Source: Betaproteobacteria bacterium | GTDB lineage: Bacteria > Pseudomonadota > Gammaproteobacteria > Burkholderiales > Casimicrobiaceae | NCBI GenBank assembly: GCA_013298455.1 | Contig: JAAFHR010000173.1 | Span: 1 to 6,983 of the forward strand | Reading direction: 5' to 3' | DNA length: 6,983 nucleotides | Shown: positions 1 to 5,873 of the stretch, in pieces | Layout: each line of letters starts with the position of its first letter | How positions within the stretch are numbered: the first letter of the stretch is position 1 | Position numbers and translations under genes: made by a program | The notes under the pieces: generated by a model | Told to the model about the DNA's origin: nothing | The model's input: only the letters and a program-made list of their open reading frames with translations | Database searches by the model: none

Positions 1-51
1 CTTAAGTAAGCGATCGTTGTCCATTAACGTAATCAGAAAGAGGTCAATGTC
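1..51 (+). other. Upstream leader of atpF (atpE-atpF intergenic region)
   Basis: This short stretch precedes atpF. It contains a good ribosome binding site, AAAGAGG at 37-43, eight bases before the atpF ATG. In the standard operon order the c-subunit gene atpE lies immediately upstream. The TAA at 7-9, read after CTT AAG, could be its stop codon, but two codons are too few to identify a protein. No promoter is evident, as expected inside an operon. Confidence 0.5.
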
Positions 52-522
52 ATGAATATCGGCATGACTCTGGTCCTTCAAGCGATCGGCTTTTTCATTT
101 TCTTGTACGTCACGGTGAAATTCGTGTTGCCTCCGTTGTCCGAGGCCATTGAATCGCGTCGTCGTACGATCGCTGACGGCTTGGCCGAAGCGGAAAAAGG
201 CAAAGCATCGCTCGCTATTGCGCAGAAGGAAGTTGACAAGTTGATCGCTGAGGCGAAAGCCAAGGCCGCTGACATCATCGCCCAAGGCGAAAAGCAGCGC
301 AATGCAACGATTGAAGCTTCAAAAGGCGAAGCGAAAACAGCGGGCGAGCGCGAAAAAGCGTCTGCCGCAGCTGAAATCGCTCAGCTCTCAGTGAAAGCCA
401 AAGAAGAACTGCGTGACCGCGTGGCCGAATTGGCTGTGGCGGGTGCGCAAAAAATTCTCAAGCGCGAAATTAATCCACAAGTCCACAGTGATTTGTTGGG
501 TCAATTGAAAGCTGAGCTGTAA
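52..522 (+). CDS. atpF: F1Fo ATP synthase subunit b (peripheral stalk)
   Basis: Subunit b forms a membrane-anchored dimer, the peripheral stalk that holds the alpha3beta3 head still against the rotating c-ring. The 156-residue protein has the same length as the E. coli subunit. A single hydrophobic segment covers about residues 5-27. It is followed by the conserved juxtamembrane stretch PPLSEAIESRRRTIADGL (27-44). A long, charged Ala/Lys/Glu-rich helix follows (about 45-125), typical of the b-b coiled coil. The C-terminal part ELAVAGAQKILKREI (126-140) matches the delta-binding end. The start is supported by AAAGAGG eight bases upstream and by the family-like N-terminus MNIGMTLVLQAIGF. Residue 79, an alanine in E. 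coli by simple position counting, is glycine here. The gene ends two bases before atpH. Identification is secure. Confidence 0.97.
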   Translation: MNIGMTLVLQAIGFFIFLYVTVKFVLPPLSEAIESRRRTIADGLAEAEKGKASLAIAQKEVDKLIAEAKAKAADIIAQGEKQRNATIEASKGEAKTAGEREKASAAAEIAQLSVKAKEELRDRVAELAVAGAQKILKREINPQVHSDLLGQLKAEL

Positions 523-524
523 TC

Positions 525-1061
525 ATGGCTGAACTCGCGACCATCGCTCGTCCGTACGCTGAAGCGGCGTTCGCTTTAGCGCGCGACAACAAAGCGCTGC
601 CGCAGTGGGCGGAAACGCTCGCGCTGCTCTCGGGCGTCGCCTCCGATGCGAAAGTGTCTGCGGCGGTCGACAATCCGAAGCTCTCGGTTGCGCAAAAGCA
701 ATCGATGTTTGCAACGGTGTGTGGCGATAAATTGAGCGGCGACACAGCGAGCTTCGTGAAAGTGTTGCTCGACGCGGATCGCGTGAAGTTGTTGCCGCAA
801 ATCAACGAGCACTTCCAGTCGCTCAAGCGCAACGCAGAAAACGTCGCCCGCGCGACCATCGTGTCAGCGTTTCCGTTGACCGATGCGCAGCGCGCTGATT
901 TGAAAGCAGGCCTTGCCAAACGCTACGGCCGCGACATTGAAATCGTTGAGCAAACGGATAACAGTCTGCTCGGCGGCGCCAAGATCATCGTGGGCGATCA
1001 AGTGATTGATCGCACCGTGATTGGGCAATTGAACAAGATGGAACGAAGCATCAAGGCGTAG
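525..1061 (+). CDS. atpH: F1Fo ATP synthase subunit delta (OSCP homologue)
   Basis: Delta caps the alpha3beta3 head and links it to the C-termini of the two b subunits. The 178-residue protein is about the usual size (E. coli 177). The N-terminal helical domain begins with the typical ATIARPYAEAAFALA (5-19). The C-terminal domain carries the OSCP/delta signature around residues 149-168, with LGGAKIIVGDQVIDRTVIGQL. The start ATG lies two bases after the atpF stop, so translational coupling is likely; its ribosome binding site would fall inside the 3' end of atpF, and no strong one is seen. The stop codon TAG (1059-1061) sits within a perfect 7-bp hairpin. Unusually, 118 bases separate this gene from atpA. 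Identification is secure. Confidence 0.97.
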   Translation: MAELATIARPYAEAAFALARDNKALPQWAETLALLSGVASDAKVSAAVDNPKLSVAQKQSMFATVCGDKLSGDTASFVKVLLDADRVKLLPQINEHFQSLKRNAENVARATIVSAFPLTDAQRADLKAGLAKRYGRDIEIVEQTDNSLLGGAKIIVGDQVIDRTVIGQLNKMERSIKA

Positions 1062-1072
1062 CGTTGCTACGC
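1056..1072 (+). repeat. 7-bp perfect hairpin over the atpH stop codon
   Basis: GCGTAGC (1056-1062) pairs perfectly with GCTACGC (1066-1072) around a GTT loop. The atpH stop codon TAG (1059-1061) lies inside the left arm. No T-run follows, so it is not a classical intrinsic terminator. It abuts the longer inverted repeat that starts at 1073, so the atpH 3' end could fold as two tandem stem-loops. Confidence 0.7.
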
Positions 1073-1146
1073 AGGACGAATGACCAATGACGAATGACGA
1101 AAACCTGTGTATCGCTTTGCGTCACTCGTCATTCGTCTTTCGTCCT
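1073..1146. repeat. 27-bp imperfect inverted repeat built of 7-nt tandem units
   Basis: The left arm (1073-1099) and right arm (1120-1146) are reverse complements at 24 of 27 positions, around a 20-nt loop (1100-1119). The left arm is itself a run of a 7-base unit: ACGAATG, ACCAATG, ACGAATG, then the degenerate ACGAAAA. On the opposite strand the right arm reads ACGAAAG, ACGAATG, ACGAGTG, ACGCAAA. It fills most of the atpH-atpA gap and would form a strong stem in the operon mRNA. No U-tract follows, so read-through into atpA is expected. Similar GACGAATGAC-rich repeats are, from memory, dispersed in intergenic regions of some gammaproteobacteria; I could not verify copy number. Confidence 0.85.
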
Positions 1147-1179
1147 TAACCAAATCCCTCCTGACCTGGAGCAAAGAAT

Positions 1180-2721
1180 ATGAATTTAAATCCCTCTGAA
1201 ATCAGCGAACTGATTAAAGCCAAGATCGCGAATCTGGATGTTGGCAGCGAAGTGCGGACCCAGGGCACGGTGGTCTCGGTGACCGACGGTATTTGCCGCG
1301 TGCATGGTCTGGCCGATGTGATGCAAGGCGAAATGCTGGAATTCCCCGGCAACACGTTTGGCTTAGCGTTGAACCTTGAGCGCGACTCGGTCGGCGCCGT
1401 GATTTTGGGCTCGTACGAGCACATTACCGAAGGCGACACCGTGAAGAGCACGGGTCGCATTCTCTCCGTGCCAGTCGGCCGCGAGCTGATTGGTCGCGTG
1501 GTGAACGCGCTGGGCGAGCCCGTTGACGGCAAAGGCCCGATCAATGCCAAAGAATCAGACGTGATCGAAAAGGTTGCGCCTGGCGTGATCGCACGTAAAT
1601 CGGTGTCGCAACCAGTACAAACGGGTATCAAAGCCATTGACGCCATGGTGCCAGTCGGTCGTGGTCAGCGCGAATTGATCATCGGTGATCGTCAAACGGG
1701 TAAGACCGCCGTCGCCATCGACGCGATCATCAACCAAAAGGGCAAAGACCTGATCTGCGTGTACGTCGCTATCGGTCAAAAGGCATCGACCGTTGTCAAC
1801 GTCGTCAAGAAGCTCGAAGAAGCTGGCGCGATGGCCTACACCATCGTCGTTGCAGCAACGGCCTCCGATTCGCCTGCAATGCAATATCTGTCAGCCTACG
1901 CAGGCTGCACGATGGGCGAATACTTCCGTGATCGCGGTGAAGATTCCTTGATCGTTTACGACGACCTGTCGAAGCAAGCGGTTGCGTATCGCCAAATTTC
2001 TCTGTTGCTCCGCCGTCCTCCGGGCCGTGAAGCGTTCCCCGGCGACGTGTTCTATCTCCACAGCCGCTTGCTTGAGCGCGCTGCTCGTGTGAACGAAGAC
2101 TACGTTGAGAAATTCACCAAAGGCGCGGTCAAAGGCAAAACCGGTTCGTTGACCGCGCTGCCAGTGATCGAAACGCAGGCTGGCGACGTGTCCGCCTTCG
2201 TTCCGACCAACGTGATTTCTATTACCGACGGTCAGATCTTCTTGGAAACTGACCTCTTTAACGCAGGTATCCGTCCCGCGATTAACGCCGGCATTTCGGT
2301 GTCCCGCGTGGGTGGTGCAGCGCAAACCAAGATCATCAAAAAGCTCGGTGGCGGTGTGCGTTTGGCGCTCGCTCAGTACCGCGAACTCGCAGCATTCGCG
2401 CAGTTCGCGTCTGACCTCGACGAAGCCACACGTAAGCAGTTGGAGCGCGGTCGCCTTGTGACGGAGCTCATGAAGCAAGCGCAGTACGCGCCGCTCTCCG
2501 TGTCGGAAATGGCATTCACGCTATTCGGTGTGAACAACGGTTTCTTCGACGACATCGAAATCAAGAAAGTGCTGCCCGCAGAAAAAGCGCTGCACAAATT
2601 CATGGCAACGAAGTACGCGGATTTGACGCAGCGTATAGAAGACACCAAAGATCTGTCGAAGGACGACGAAGTCGCGCTCACCGCGGCGATGAAAGACTTC
2701 AAAGCCAACGGTTCGTTCTAA
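1180..2721 (+). CDS. atpA: F1Fo ATP synthase subunit alpha
   Basis: Alpha alternates with beta in the F1 hexamer and carries the non-catalytic nucleotide sites. The 513 residues equal the E. coli length, and landmarks fall at the same numbers. The N-terminal segment MNLNPSEISELIKAKI contacts delta. A beta-barrel domain follows to about residue 95. Walker A GDRQTGKT is at 169-176, Walker B SLIVYDD at 256-262, and the alpha/beta signature PAINAGISVS at 366-375. The arginine finger R376 follows directly in SRVGG. The C-terminal helical domain runs from about 380 and ends in KANGSF. GGAG at 1168-1171, eight bases before the ATG, fixes the start. The gene follows a hairpin-bearing gap and precedes atpG by 23 bases. 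It is complete and shows no missing key residue. Confidence 0.98.
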   Translation: MNLNPSEISELIKAKIANLDVGSEVRTQGTVVSVTDGICRVHGLADVMQGEMLEFPGNTFGLALNLERDSVGAVILGSYEHITEGDTVKSTGRILSVPVGRELIGRVVNALGEPVDGKGPINAKESDVIEKVAPGVIARKSVSQPVQTGIKAIDAMVPVGRGQRELIIGDRQTGKTAVAIDAIINQKGKDLICVYVAIGQKASTVVNVVKKLEEAGAMAYTIVVAATASDSPAMQYLSAYAGCTMGEYFRDRGEDSLIVYDDLSKQAVAYRQISLLLRRPPGREAFPGDVFYLHSRLLERAARVNEDYVEKFTKGAVKGKTGSLTALPVIETQAGDVSAFVPTNVISITDGQIFLETDLFNAGIRPAINAGISVSRVGGAAQTKIIKKLGGGVRLALAQYRELAAFAQFASDLDEATRKQLERGRLVTELMKQAQYAPLSVSEMAFTLFGVNNGFFDDIEIKKVLPAEKALHKFMATKYADLTQRIEDTKDLSKDDEVALTAAMKDFKANGSF

Positions 2722-2744
2722 TTTAGGCTGCCCGAAAGCAAATC

Positions 2745-3623
2745 ATGGCTGGCTCAAAAGAGATTAGAACCAAGATCAAGAGTGTGCAAAACACTCGAAA
2801 GATCACCAAGGCGATGGAGATGGTCGCCGCATCCAAAATGCGCAAAGCGCAGGAGCGGATGCGCGCGGCTCGCCCGTATGCCGATAAGGTTCGCAACATC
2901 GCCGCTCACATGGGCGCTGCGAACCCTGAGTATCGTCATCCGTTTCTCATCAAGCGCGAGAAACAAGCCAACGCGGGCATGATCGTTGTCACCACTGACA
3001 AAGGTTTGTGCGGCGGCATGAACACGAACATTCTGCGTGCAGTGGTTGCGAAGTTCAAAGAGCTTGAAGCGGCGGGCACGAAAGTGCAAGTCACGGCGAT
3101 TGGTACTAAAGGCTTCGGCTTCATGAACCGCTTCGGCGCGAAGCTTTCGTCGCACGTGGTTGGCTTGGGTGACACGCCGCATTTGGAAAAACTGATCGGC
3201 GCGGTAAAGATTCAGCTCGATGCCTACGAAAAGGGCGAAGTCGATTCGGTGTACTTGGCCTACACCAAGTTCATCAACACGATGAAGCAAGAGCCCGTGG
3301 TTCAGCAGCTCCTGCCGTTGACTGCCGATAAGCTTGAGCAATCGGCTGCGGAAAAAGCTGCCTACAGTTGGGACTACATCTACGAGCCCGATGCAAAAAC
3401 GGTGGTGGACGAACTCCTCGTTCGCTACGTCGAAGCGTTGGTGTATCAAGCCGTTGCGGAGAATTTGGCGTCTGAGCAATCAGCGCGGATGGTGGCGATG
3501 AAAGCGGCATCTGACAATGCCAAATCGGTCATCGGTGACTTGCAGTTGGTCTACAACAAAGCGCGTCAAGCCGCGATTACCAAAGAACTCTCAGAGATCG
3601 TTTCCGGCGCCGCCGCTGTCTAA
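2745..3623 (+). CDS. atpG: F1Fo ATP synthase subunit gamma (central shaft)
   Basis: Gamma is the asymmetric rotor shaft that turns inside alpha3beta3 and couples c-ring rotation to catalysis. The 292-residue protein (E. coli 287) starts with the conserved N-terminal helix, including TRKITKAMEMVAASKMRKAQ (17-36). The central Rossmann-like domain contains TTDKGLCGGMN (83-93). The C-terminal helix of the coiled-coil shaft includes ENLASEQSARMVAMKAASDNA (239-259) and ends ITKELSEIVSGAAAV. The start is chosen from the family N-terminus MAGSKEIRTKIKSV; no strong Shine-Dalgarno is seen, the best candidates being weak (TAGG at 2724-2727, GAAAG at 2734-2738), so initiation may depend on coupling with atpA 23 bases upstream. 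Such weak initiation would suit a one-copy subunit between three-copy alpha and beta, but that is inference. Confidence 0.97.
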   Translation: MAGSKEIRTKIKSVQNTRKITKAMEMVAASKMRKAQERMRAARPYADKVRNIAAHMGAANPEYRHPFLIKREKQANAGMIVVTTDKGLCGGMNTNILRAVVAKFKELEAAGTKVQVTAIGTKGFGFMNRFGAKLSSHVVGLGDTPHLEKLIGAVKIQLDAYEKGEVDSVYLAYTKFINTMKQEPVVQQLLPLTADKLEQSAAEKAAYSWDYIYEPDAKTVVDELLVRYVEALVYQAVAENLASEQSARMVAMKAASDNAKSVIGDLQLVYNKARQAAITKELSEIVSGAAAV

Positions 3624-3668
3624 CGACCCAAGAACATTTATTTGAATTAGAGATAACAGGAAAAGACG

Positions 3669-5078
3669 ATGAGCACGAATCAAGGCAGTATCGTTCAGTG
3701 CATTGGCGCGGTGGTAGACATTGAGTTTCCCCGCAACGCCATGCCGAAGGTCTACGACGCATTAACGCTCGACAAATCCGCTGAGCACAGCGGCGTTGAA
3801 GCGGGCCTCACCTTCGAAGTTCAGCAGCAGCTGGGCGACGGCGTGGTGCGCACCATTGCGATGGGCTCGTCAGACGGTTTGCGTCGCGGCATGAAGATCA
3901 ATGGCACGGGCGCGGGCATCATGGTTCCCGTTGGTAAAGCCACACTCGGCCGCATCATGGACGTGTTGGGTCGCCCGATTGACGACGCGGGCGCAATTGC
4001 AACTGACGAGCGCCGCGCGATTCATCAAAAAGCGCCGCGCATGGAAGACTTGAAGCCAACGACCGAGCTGCTCGAAACGGGCATCAAAGTGATCGATCTG
4101 ATTTGTCCGTTCGCCAAGGGCGGCAAAATTGGTCTGTTCGGCGGCGCCGGTGTGGGCAAGACCGTGACCATGATGGAACTCATCAACAACATTGCTAAGA
4201 GCTACGGTGGTTTCTCCGTGTTCGCCGGTGTGGGTGAGCGTACTCGTGAGGGCAACGACTTCTATCACGAGATGGAAGACTCAAAGGTTCTCGACAAAGT
4301 CGCCATGGTGTTCGGCCAGATGAACGAACCCCCAGGCAACCGGTTGCGCGTTGCGCTGACTGGCCTCACGATGGCTGAAAAATTCCGCGACGAAGGCCTA
4401 GACATTCTCTTCTTCGTTGACAACATTTACCGCTACACCTTGGCCGGTACCGAAGTTTCGGCTCTGCTCGGTCGTATGCCATCGGCGGTGGGCTACCAGC
4501 CGACGCTCGCAGAGGAAATGGGTCGCTTGCAAGAGCGCATCACGTCCACGAAAACGGGTTCGATCACATCGATTCAAGCCGTCTACGTGCCAGCTGACGA
4601 CTTGACCGATCCATCGCCAGCAACGACATTCCAACACTTGGACGCAACGGTCGTGTTGTCGCGTGACATCGCATCGCTCGGTATTTTCCCGGCTGTGGAC
4701 CCACTCGATTCAACATCGCGTCAGATCGATCCACTCGTGATTGGTGAAGCTCACTACAGCTGCACCCGCTCGGTTCAAGCCACGCTCCAGCGCTACAAAG
4801 AGCTCCGCGACATCATCGCGATTCTGGGCATGGACGAGTTGGCACCTGAAGACAAGCTCGCCGTGGCGCGCGCCCGTAAGATTCAGCGCTTCTTGTCGCA
4901 GCCGTTCAACGTAGCGGAAGTCTTCACCGGCTCGCCCGGCAAGATCGTGTCGCTCAAAGACACGATTCGCGGCTTCAACATGATCGTGAACGGCGAATGT
5001 GATCACCTGCCCGAACAGGCGTTCTACATGGTCGGCACCATCGAAGAAGCGTTCGAAAAAGCCAAGACACTGAACTAA
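3669..5078 (+). CDS. atpD: F1Fo ATP synthase subunit beta (catalytic)
   Basis: Beta carries the three catalytic ATP sites. The protein has 469 residues, the normal range for bacteria. Walker A GGAGVGKT is at 158-165. The catalytic glutamate is E190 in GERTREG (E181 in E. coli), with R191 beside it. Walker B ends at D251 in LFFVDNIYRYT, and the alpha/beta signature PAVDPLDSTS is at 341-350. The loop equivalent to the E. coli DELSEED, which contacts gamma and epsilon, reads DELAPED (389-395). AGGA at 3658-3661, seven bases before the ATG, supports the start. One local oddity is HYSCTRSVQ (362-370), where I would expect a form like HYxxARxVQ. The gene lies 45 bases after atpG and 131 bases before atpC. 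Confidence 0.98.
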   Translation: MSTNQGSIVQCIGAVVDIEFPRNAMPKVYDALTLDKSAEHSGVEAGLTFEVQQQLGDGVVRTIAMGSSDGLRRGMKINGTGAGIMVPVGKATLGRIMDVLGRPIDDAGAIATDERRAIHQKAPRMEDLKPTTELLETGIKVIDLICPFAKGGKIGLFGGAGVGKTVTMMELINNIAKSYGGFSVFAGVGERTREGNDFYHEMEDSKVLDKVAMVFGQMNEPPGNRLRVALTGLTMAEKFRDEGLDILFFVDNIYRYTLAGTEVSALLGRMPSAVGYQPTLAEEMGRLQERITSTKTGSITSIQAVYVPADDLTDPSPATTFQHLDATVVLSRDIASLGIFPAVDPLDSTSRQIDPLVIGEAHYSCTRSVQATLQRYKELRDIIAILGMDELAPEDKLAVARARKIQRFLSQPFNVAEVFTGSPGKIVSLKDTIRGFNMIVNGECDHLPEQAFYMVGTIEEAFEKAKTLN

Positions 5079-5187
5079 GCAATGCGCTGCGCGGGCGCTC
5101 GCCGCGTTGCTTCACCCTTTGCGTGCATACGGTACAGCGTAACGCCTTCGGTGAAGCGCCTTGCGATCATCCCGCGGATCGCATTGC
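5079..5187. repeat. Nested inverted repeat filling the atpD-atpC gap
   Basis: The outer arms GCAATGCGCTGCGCGGG (5079-5095) and CCCGCGGATCGCATTGC (5171-5187) pair at 15 of 17 positions. Inside them GCTTCACC (5109-5116) and GGTGAAGC (5150-5157) pair perfectly, and GCGT (5121-5124) can pair with ACGC (5142-5145). The left arm begins directly after the atpD stop codon. The structure occupies 109 of the 131 bases of a gap that is usually much shorter in gammaproteobacterial atp operons. The outer arms look like the ends of an inserted palindromic element, or of an mRNA processing or stabilising structure. There is no U-run after it, so full termination before atpC is unlikely. Confidence 0.65.
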
Positions 5188-5210
5188 CCGCTAAAGAAAG
5201 ACTACAGTAA
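5082..5210 (+). CDS. Possible 42-codon small open frame before atpC (doubtful)
   Basis: An ATG three bases after the atpD stop opens a frame of 42 codons whose TAA stop (5208-5210) overlaps the atpC ATG (5210-5212) as TAATG, a form typical of translational coupling. The peptide begins MRCAGARRVASPFAC, is basic, and resembles no family I recognise. The frame is the same as atpD, so stop read-through would also enter it. Against it: no Shine-Dalgarno is visible, the frame lies almost wholly within an inverted repeat, and an open run this long is not rare by chance at this GC content. A coupling leader for atpC is possible; a functional protein is unlikely. Confidence 0.15.
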   Translation: MRCAGARRVASPFACIRYSVTPSVKRLAIIPRIALPAKERLQ

Positions 5211-5623
5211 TGGCAACCCTCCACGTAGACGTCGTCAGCGCAGAAACCTCGATTTACTCGGGCCCAGCGAAATTCGTTGCGCTGCCCGGTGAATCGGGTG
5301 AGCTGGGCATTTTGCCCAAGCACACGCCGCTAATTACGCGTATCCGCCCCGGCGCGGTGCGCATCGAAAAAGAAGACGGCAGCGAAGAGTTCGTATTCGT
5401 CGCGGGCGGCATTCTTGAAGTGCAGCCCAACGTCGTCACCGTGCTCGCTGACACCGCGATTCGCGGCAAAGATTTGGACGAAGCGAAAGCCGAAGAAGCC
5501 AAAAAGCGCGCCGAGGAAACGCTTCGCAACAACGATGCGGCGATCGACTACGCAGCAGCGCAGGCGGAGCTGGCCTCAGCGGTCGCGCAGCTTGCAGCGA
5601 TCCGCAAATTGCGCGCGAAGTAA
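5210..5623 (+). CDS. atpC: F1Fo ATP synthase subunit epsilon
   Basis: Epsilon binds gamma and the c-ring at the foot of the central stalk and in many bacteria inhibits ATP hydrolysis. The 137-residue protein (E. coli 139) has both domains. The N-terminal beta-sandwich (about 1-85) contains LPGESGELGILPKHTPLIT (25-43) and VAGGILEVQPNVVTVLADTA (64-83). The C-terminal two-helix domain (about 86-137) is Ala/Glu/Lys-rich, ends AAIRKLRAK, and is full length, so the inhibitory function could be kept. The start agrees with the family N-terminus MATLHVDVVSAE. The upstream ribosome binding site is weak (AAAGAAAG, 5193-5200), and the ATG overlaps the stop of a small upstream frame. The gene is last in the operon and is followed 19 bases later by a terminator hairpin. 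Confidence 0.96.
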   Translation: MATLHVDVVSAETSIYSGPAKFVALPGESGELGILPKHTPLITRIRPGAVRIEKEDGSEEFVFVAGGILEVQPNVVTVLADTAIRGKDLDEAKAEEAKKRAEETLRNNDAAIDYAAAQAELASAVAQLAAIRKLRAK

Positions 5624-5642
5624 GCGTCGCGATGGCGTCAGG

Positions 5643-5675
5643 AAAAACGCGGCTCACGCCGCGTTTTTGTTTTGT
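5643..5675 (+). terminator. Intrinsic terminator of the atp operon, probably bidirectional
   Basis: AAAAACGCGGC (5643-5653) pairs perfectly with GCCGCGTTTTT (5658-5668) around a TCAC loop, giving an 11-bp stem with a GC core. A T-rich tail (TTTTTGTTTTGT, 5664-5675) follows on the + strand, which is the classical rho-independent form. The A-run on the left gives a five-base U-tract on the - strand, so the same hairpin can also stop transcripts arriving from the convergent pullulanase gene. Confidence 0.93.
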
Positions 5676-5698
5676 AGCCCGAATGCTCGCATCCGGGA
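5675..5698 (+). repeat. REP-like palindrome, copy 1
   Basis: CCCGAATGC (5678-5686) and GCATCCGGG (5689-5697) form a 9-bp stem with one A-C mismatch and a TC centre. On the - strand the mismatch becomes a G-T wobble, so the stem is more stable in a - strand transcript. The 24-base unit matches copy 2 (5751-5774, opposite orientation) at 19 of 24 positions, with the core ATGCTCGCATC unchanged. The family resembles the TAGCCCGGATGC-type intergenic repeats of gammaproteobacteria. Confidence 0.7.
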
Positions 5699-5749
5699 AC
5701 GTGAACTCTTTATCGCAAAGCGATCAAGCGTGACTTCGTCGGCGTGACA

Positions 5750-5774
5750 AACCCTGATGCGAGCATCAGGGTTA
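5750..5774 (-). repeat. REP-like palindrome, copy 2 (inverted relative to copy 1)
   Basis: AACCCTGATGC (5750-5760) pairs perfectly over 11 bp with GCATCAGGGTT (5763-5773), leaving a GA centre. Read on the - strand it is the same element as copy 1, with paired changes in the stem (the C-G pair near the middle replaced by T-A), which suggests selection for folding. Between the copies lie 52 bases that include a small hairpin, ATCGC-AAA-GCGAT (5712-5724). No T-run follows the palindrome on the + strand. Confidence 0.75.
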
Positions 5775-5787
5775 CGGTGACTCGGGA

Positions 5788-5865
5788 TGTAGGAGCGGTT
5801 CCATCGCGATTCCCCATTGCGGTAAAGACGCGTGTGCCGCCGGTCGCGGTGGAACCGCTCCTACA
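5788..5865. repeat. REPIN-like inverted pair (GTAGGAGCGG family)
   Basis: TGTAGGAGCGGTTCCA (5788-5803) is the exact reverse complement of 5850-5865. Pairing continues to 5810 and 5843 with two G-T wobbles, giving a stem of about 23 bp around a 32-base loop (5811-5842). Two inverted REP-type units with a short spacer are the definition of a REPIN. Units beginning GTAGGAGCGG followed by an internal palindrome and CGCGA are familiar from Xanthomonadales, and a related TGTGGGAGCGG form from Pseudomonas. Such elements are normally mobilised by a REP-associated tyrosine transposase (RayT) encoded elsewhere; none is in this window. The right arm ends eight bases from the stop codon of the - strand pullulanase gene. 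Confidence 0.85.
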
Positions 5866-5873
5866 GCGAGTGC

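Noticed and set aside
1..9. C-terminal end of atpE
   Set aside because: Only CTT AAG TAA would be visible, too little to support a gene call, so it is mentioned only as a possibility in the leader entry.
1073..1146. CRISPR-like array or protein-binding direct repeats between atpH and atpA
   Set aside because: Units are only 7 bases, contiguous without spacers, and inverted across the centre, which is a palindromic repeat and not a CRISPR array.
1073..1146. Intrinsic terminator splitting the atp operon
   Set aside because: The stem is long but AT-mixed with mismatches, and no U-run follows the right arm. Termination here would also cut alpha, beta, gamma and epsilon off from the operon promoter.
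2754..3479. 241-codon open frame on the - strand opposite atpG
   Set aside because: It lies wholly antisense to a certain gamma subunit gene, has no recognisable domain, and is explained by codon bias of the real gene. Other antisense frames over atpA, atpD and atpC were rejected for the same reason.
5075..5323. 82-codon - strand frame over the atpD-atpC gap and the atpC 5' end
   Set aside because: Two-fifths of it is antisense to atpC and the rest is within the inverted repeat. No known domain and no convincing ribosome binding site.
52..5623. A novel system hidden in the atp operon
   Set aside because: All six genes match standard ATP synthase subunits in length, order and key residues. 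Nothing extra is encoded except the doubtful small frame before atpC.
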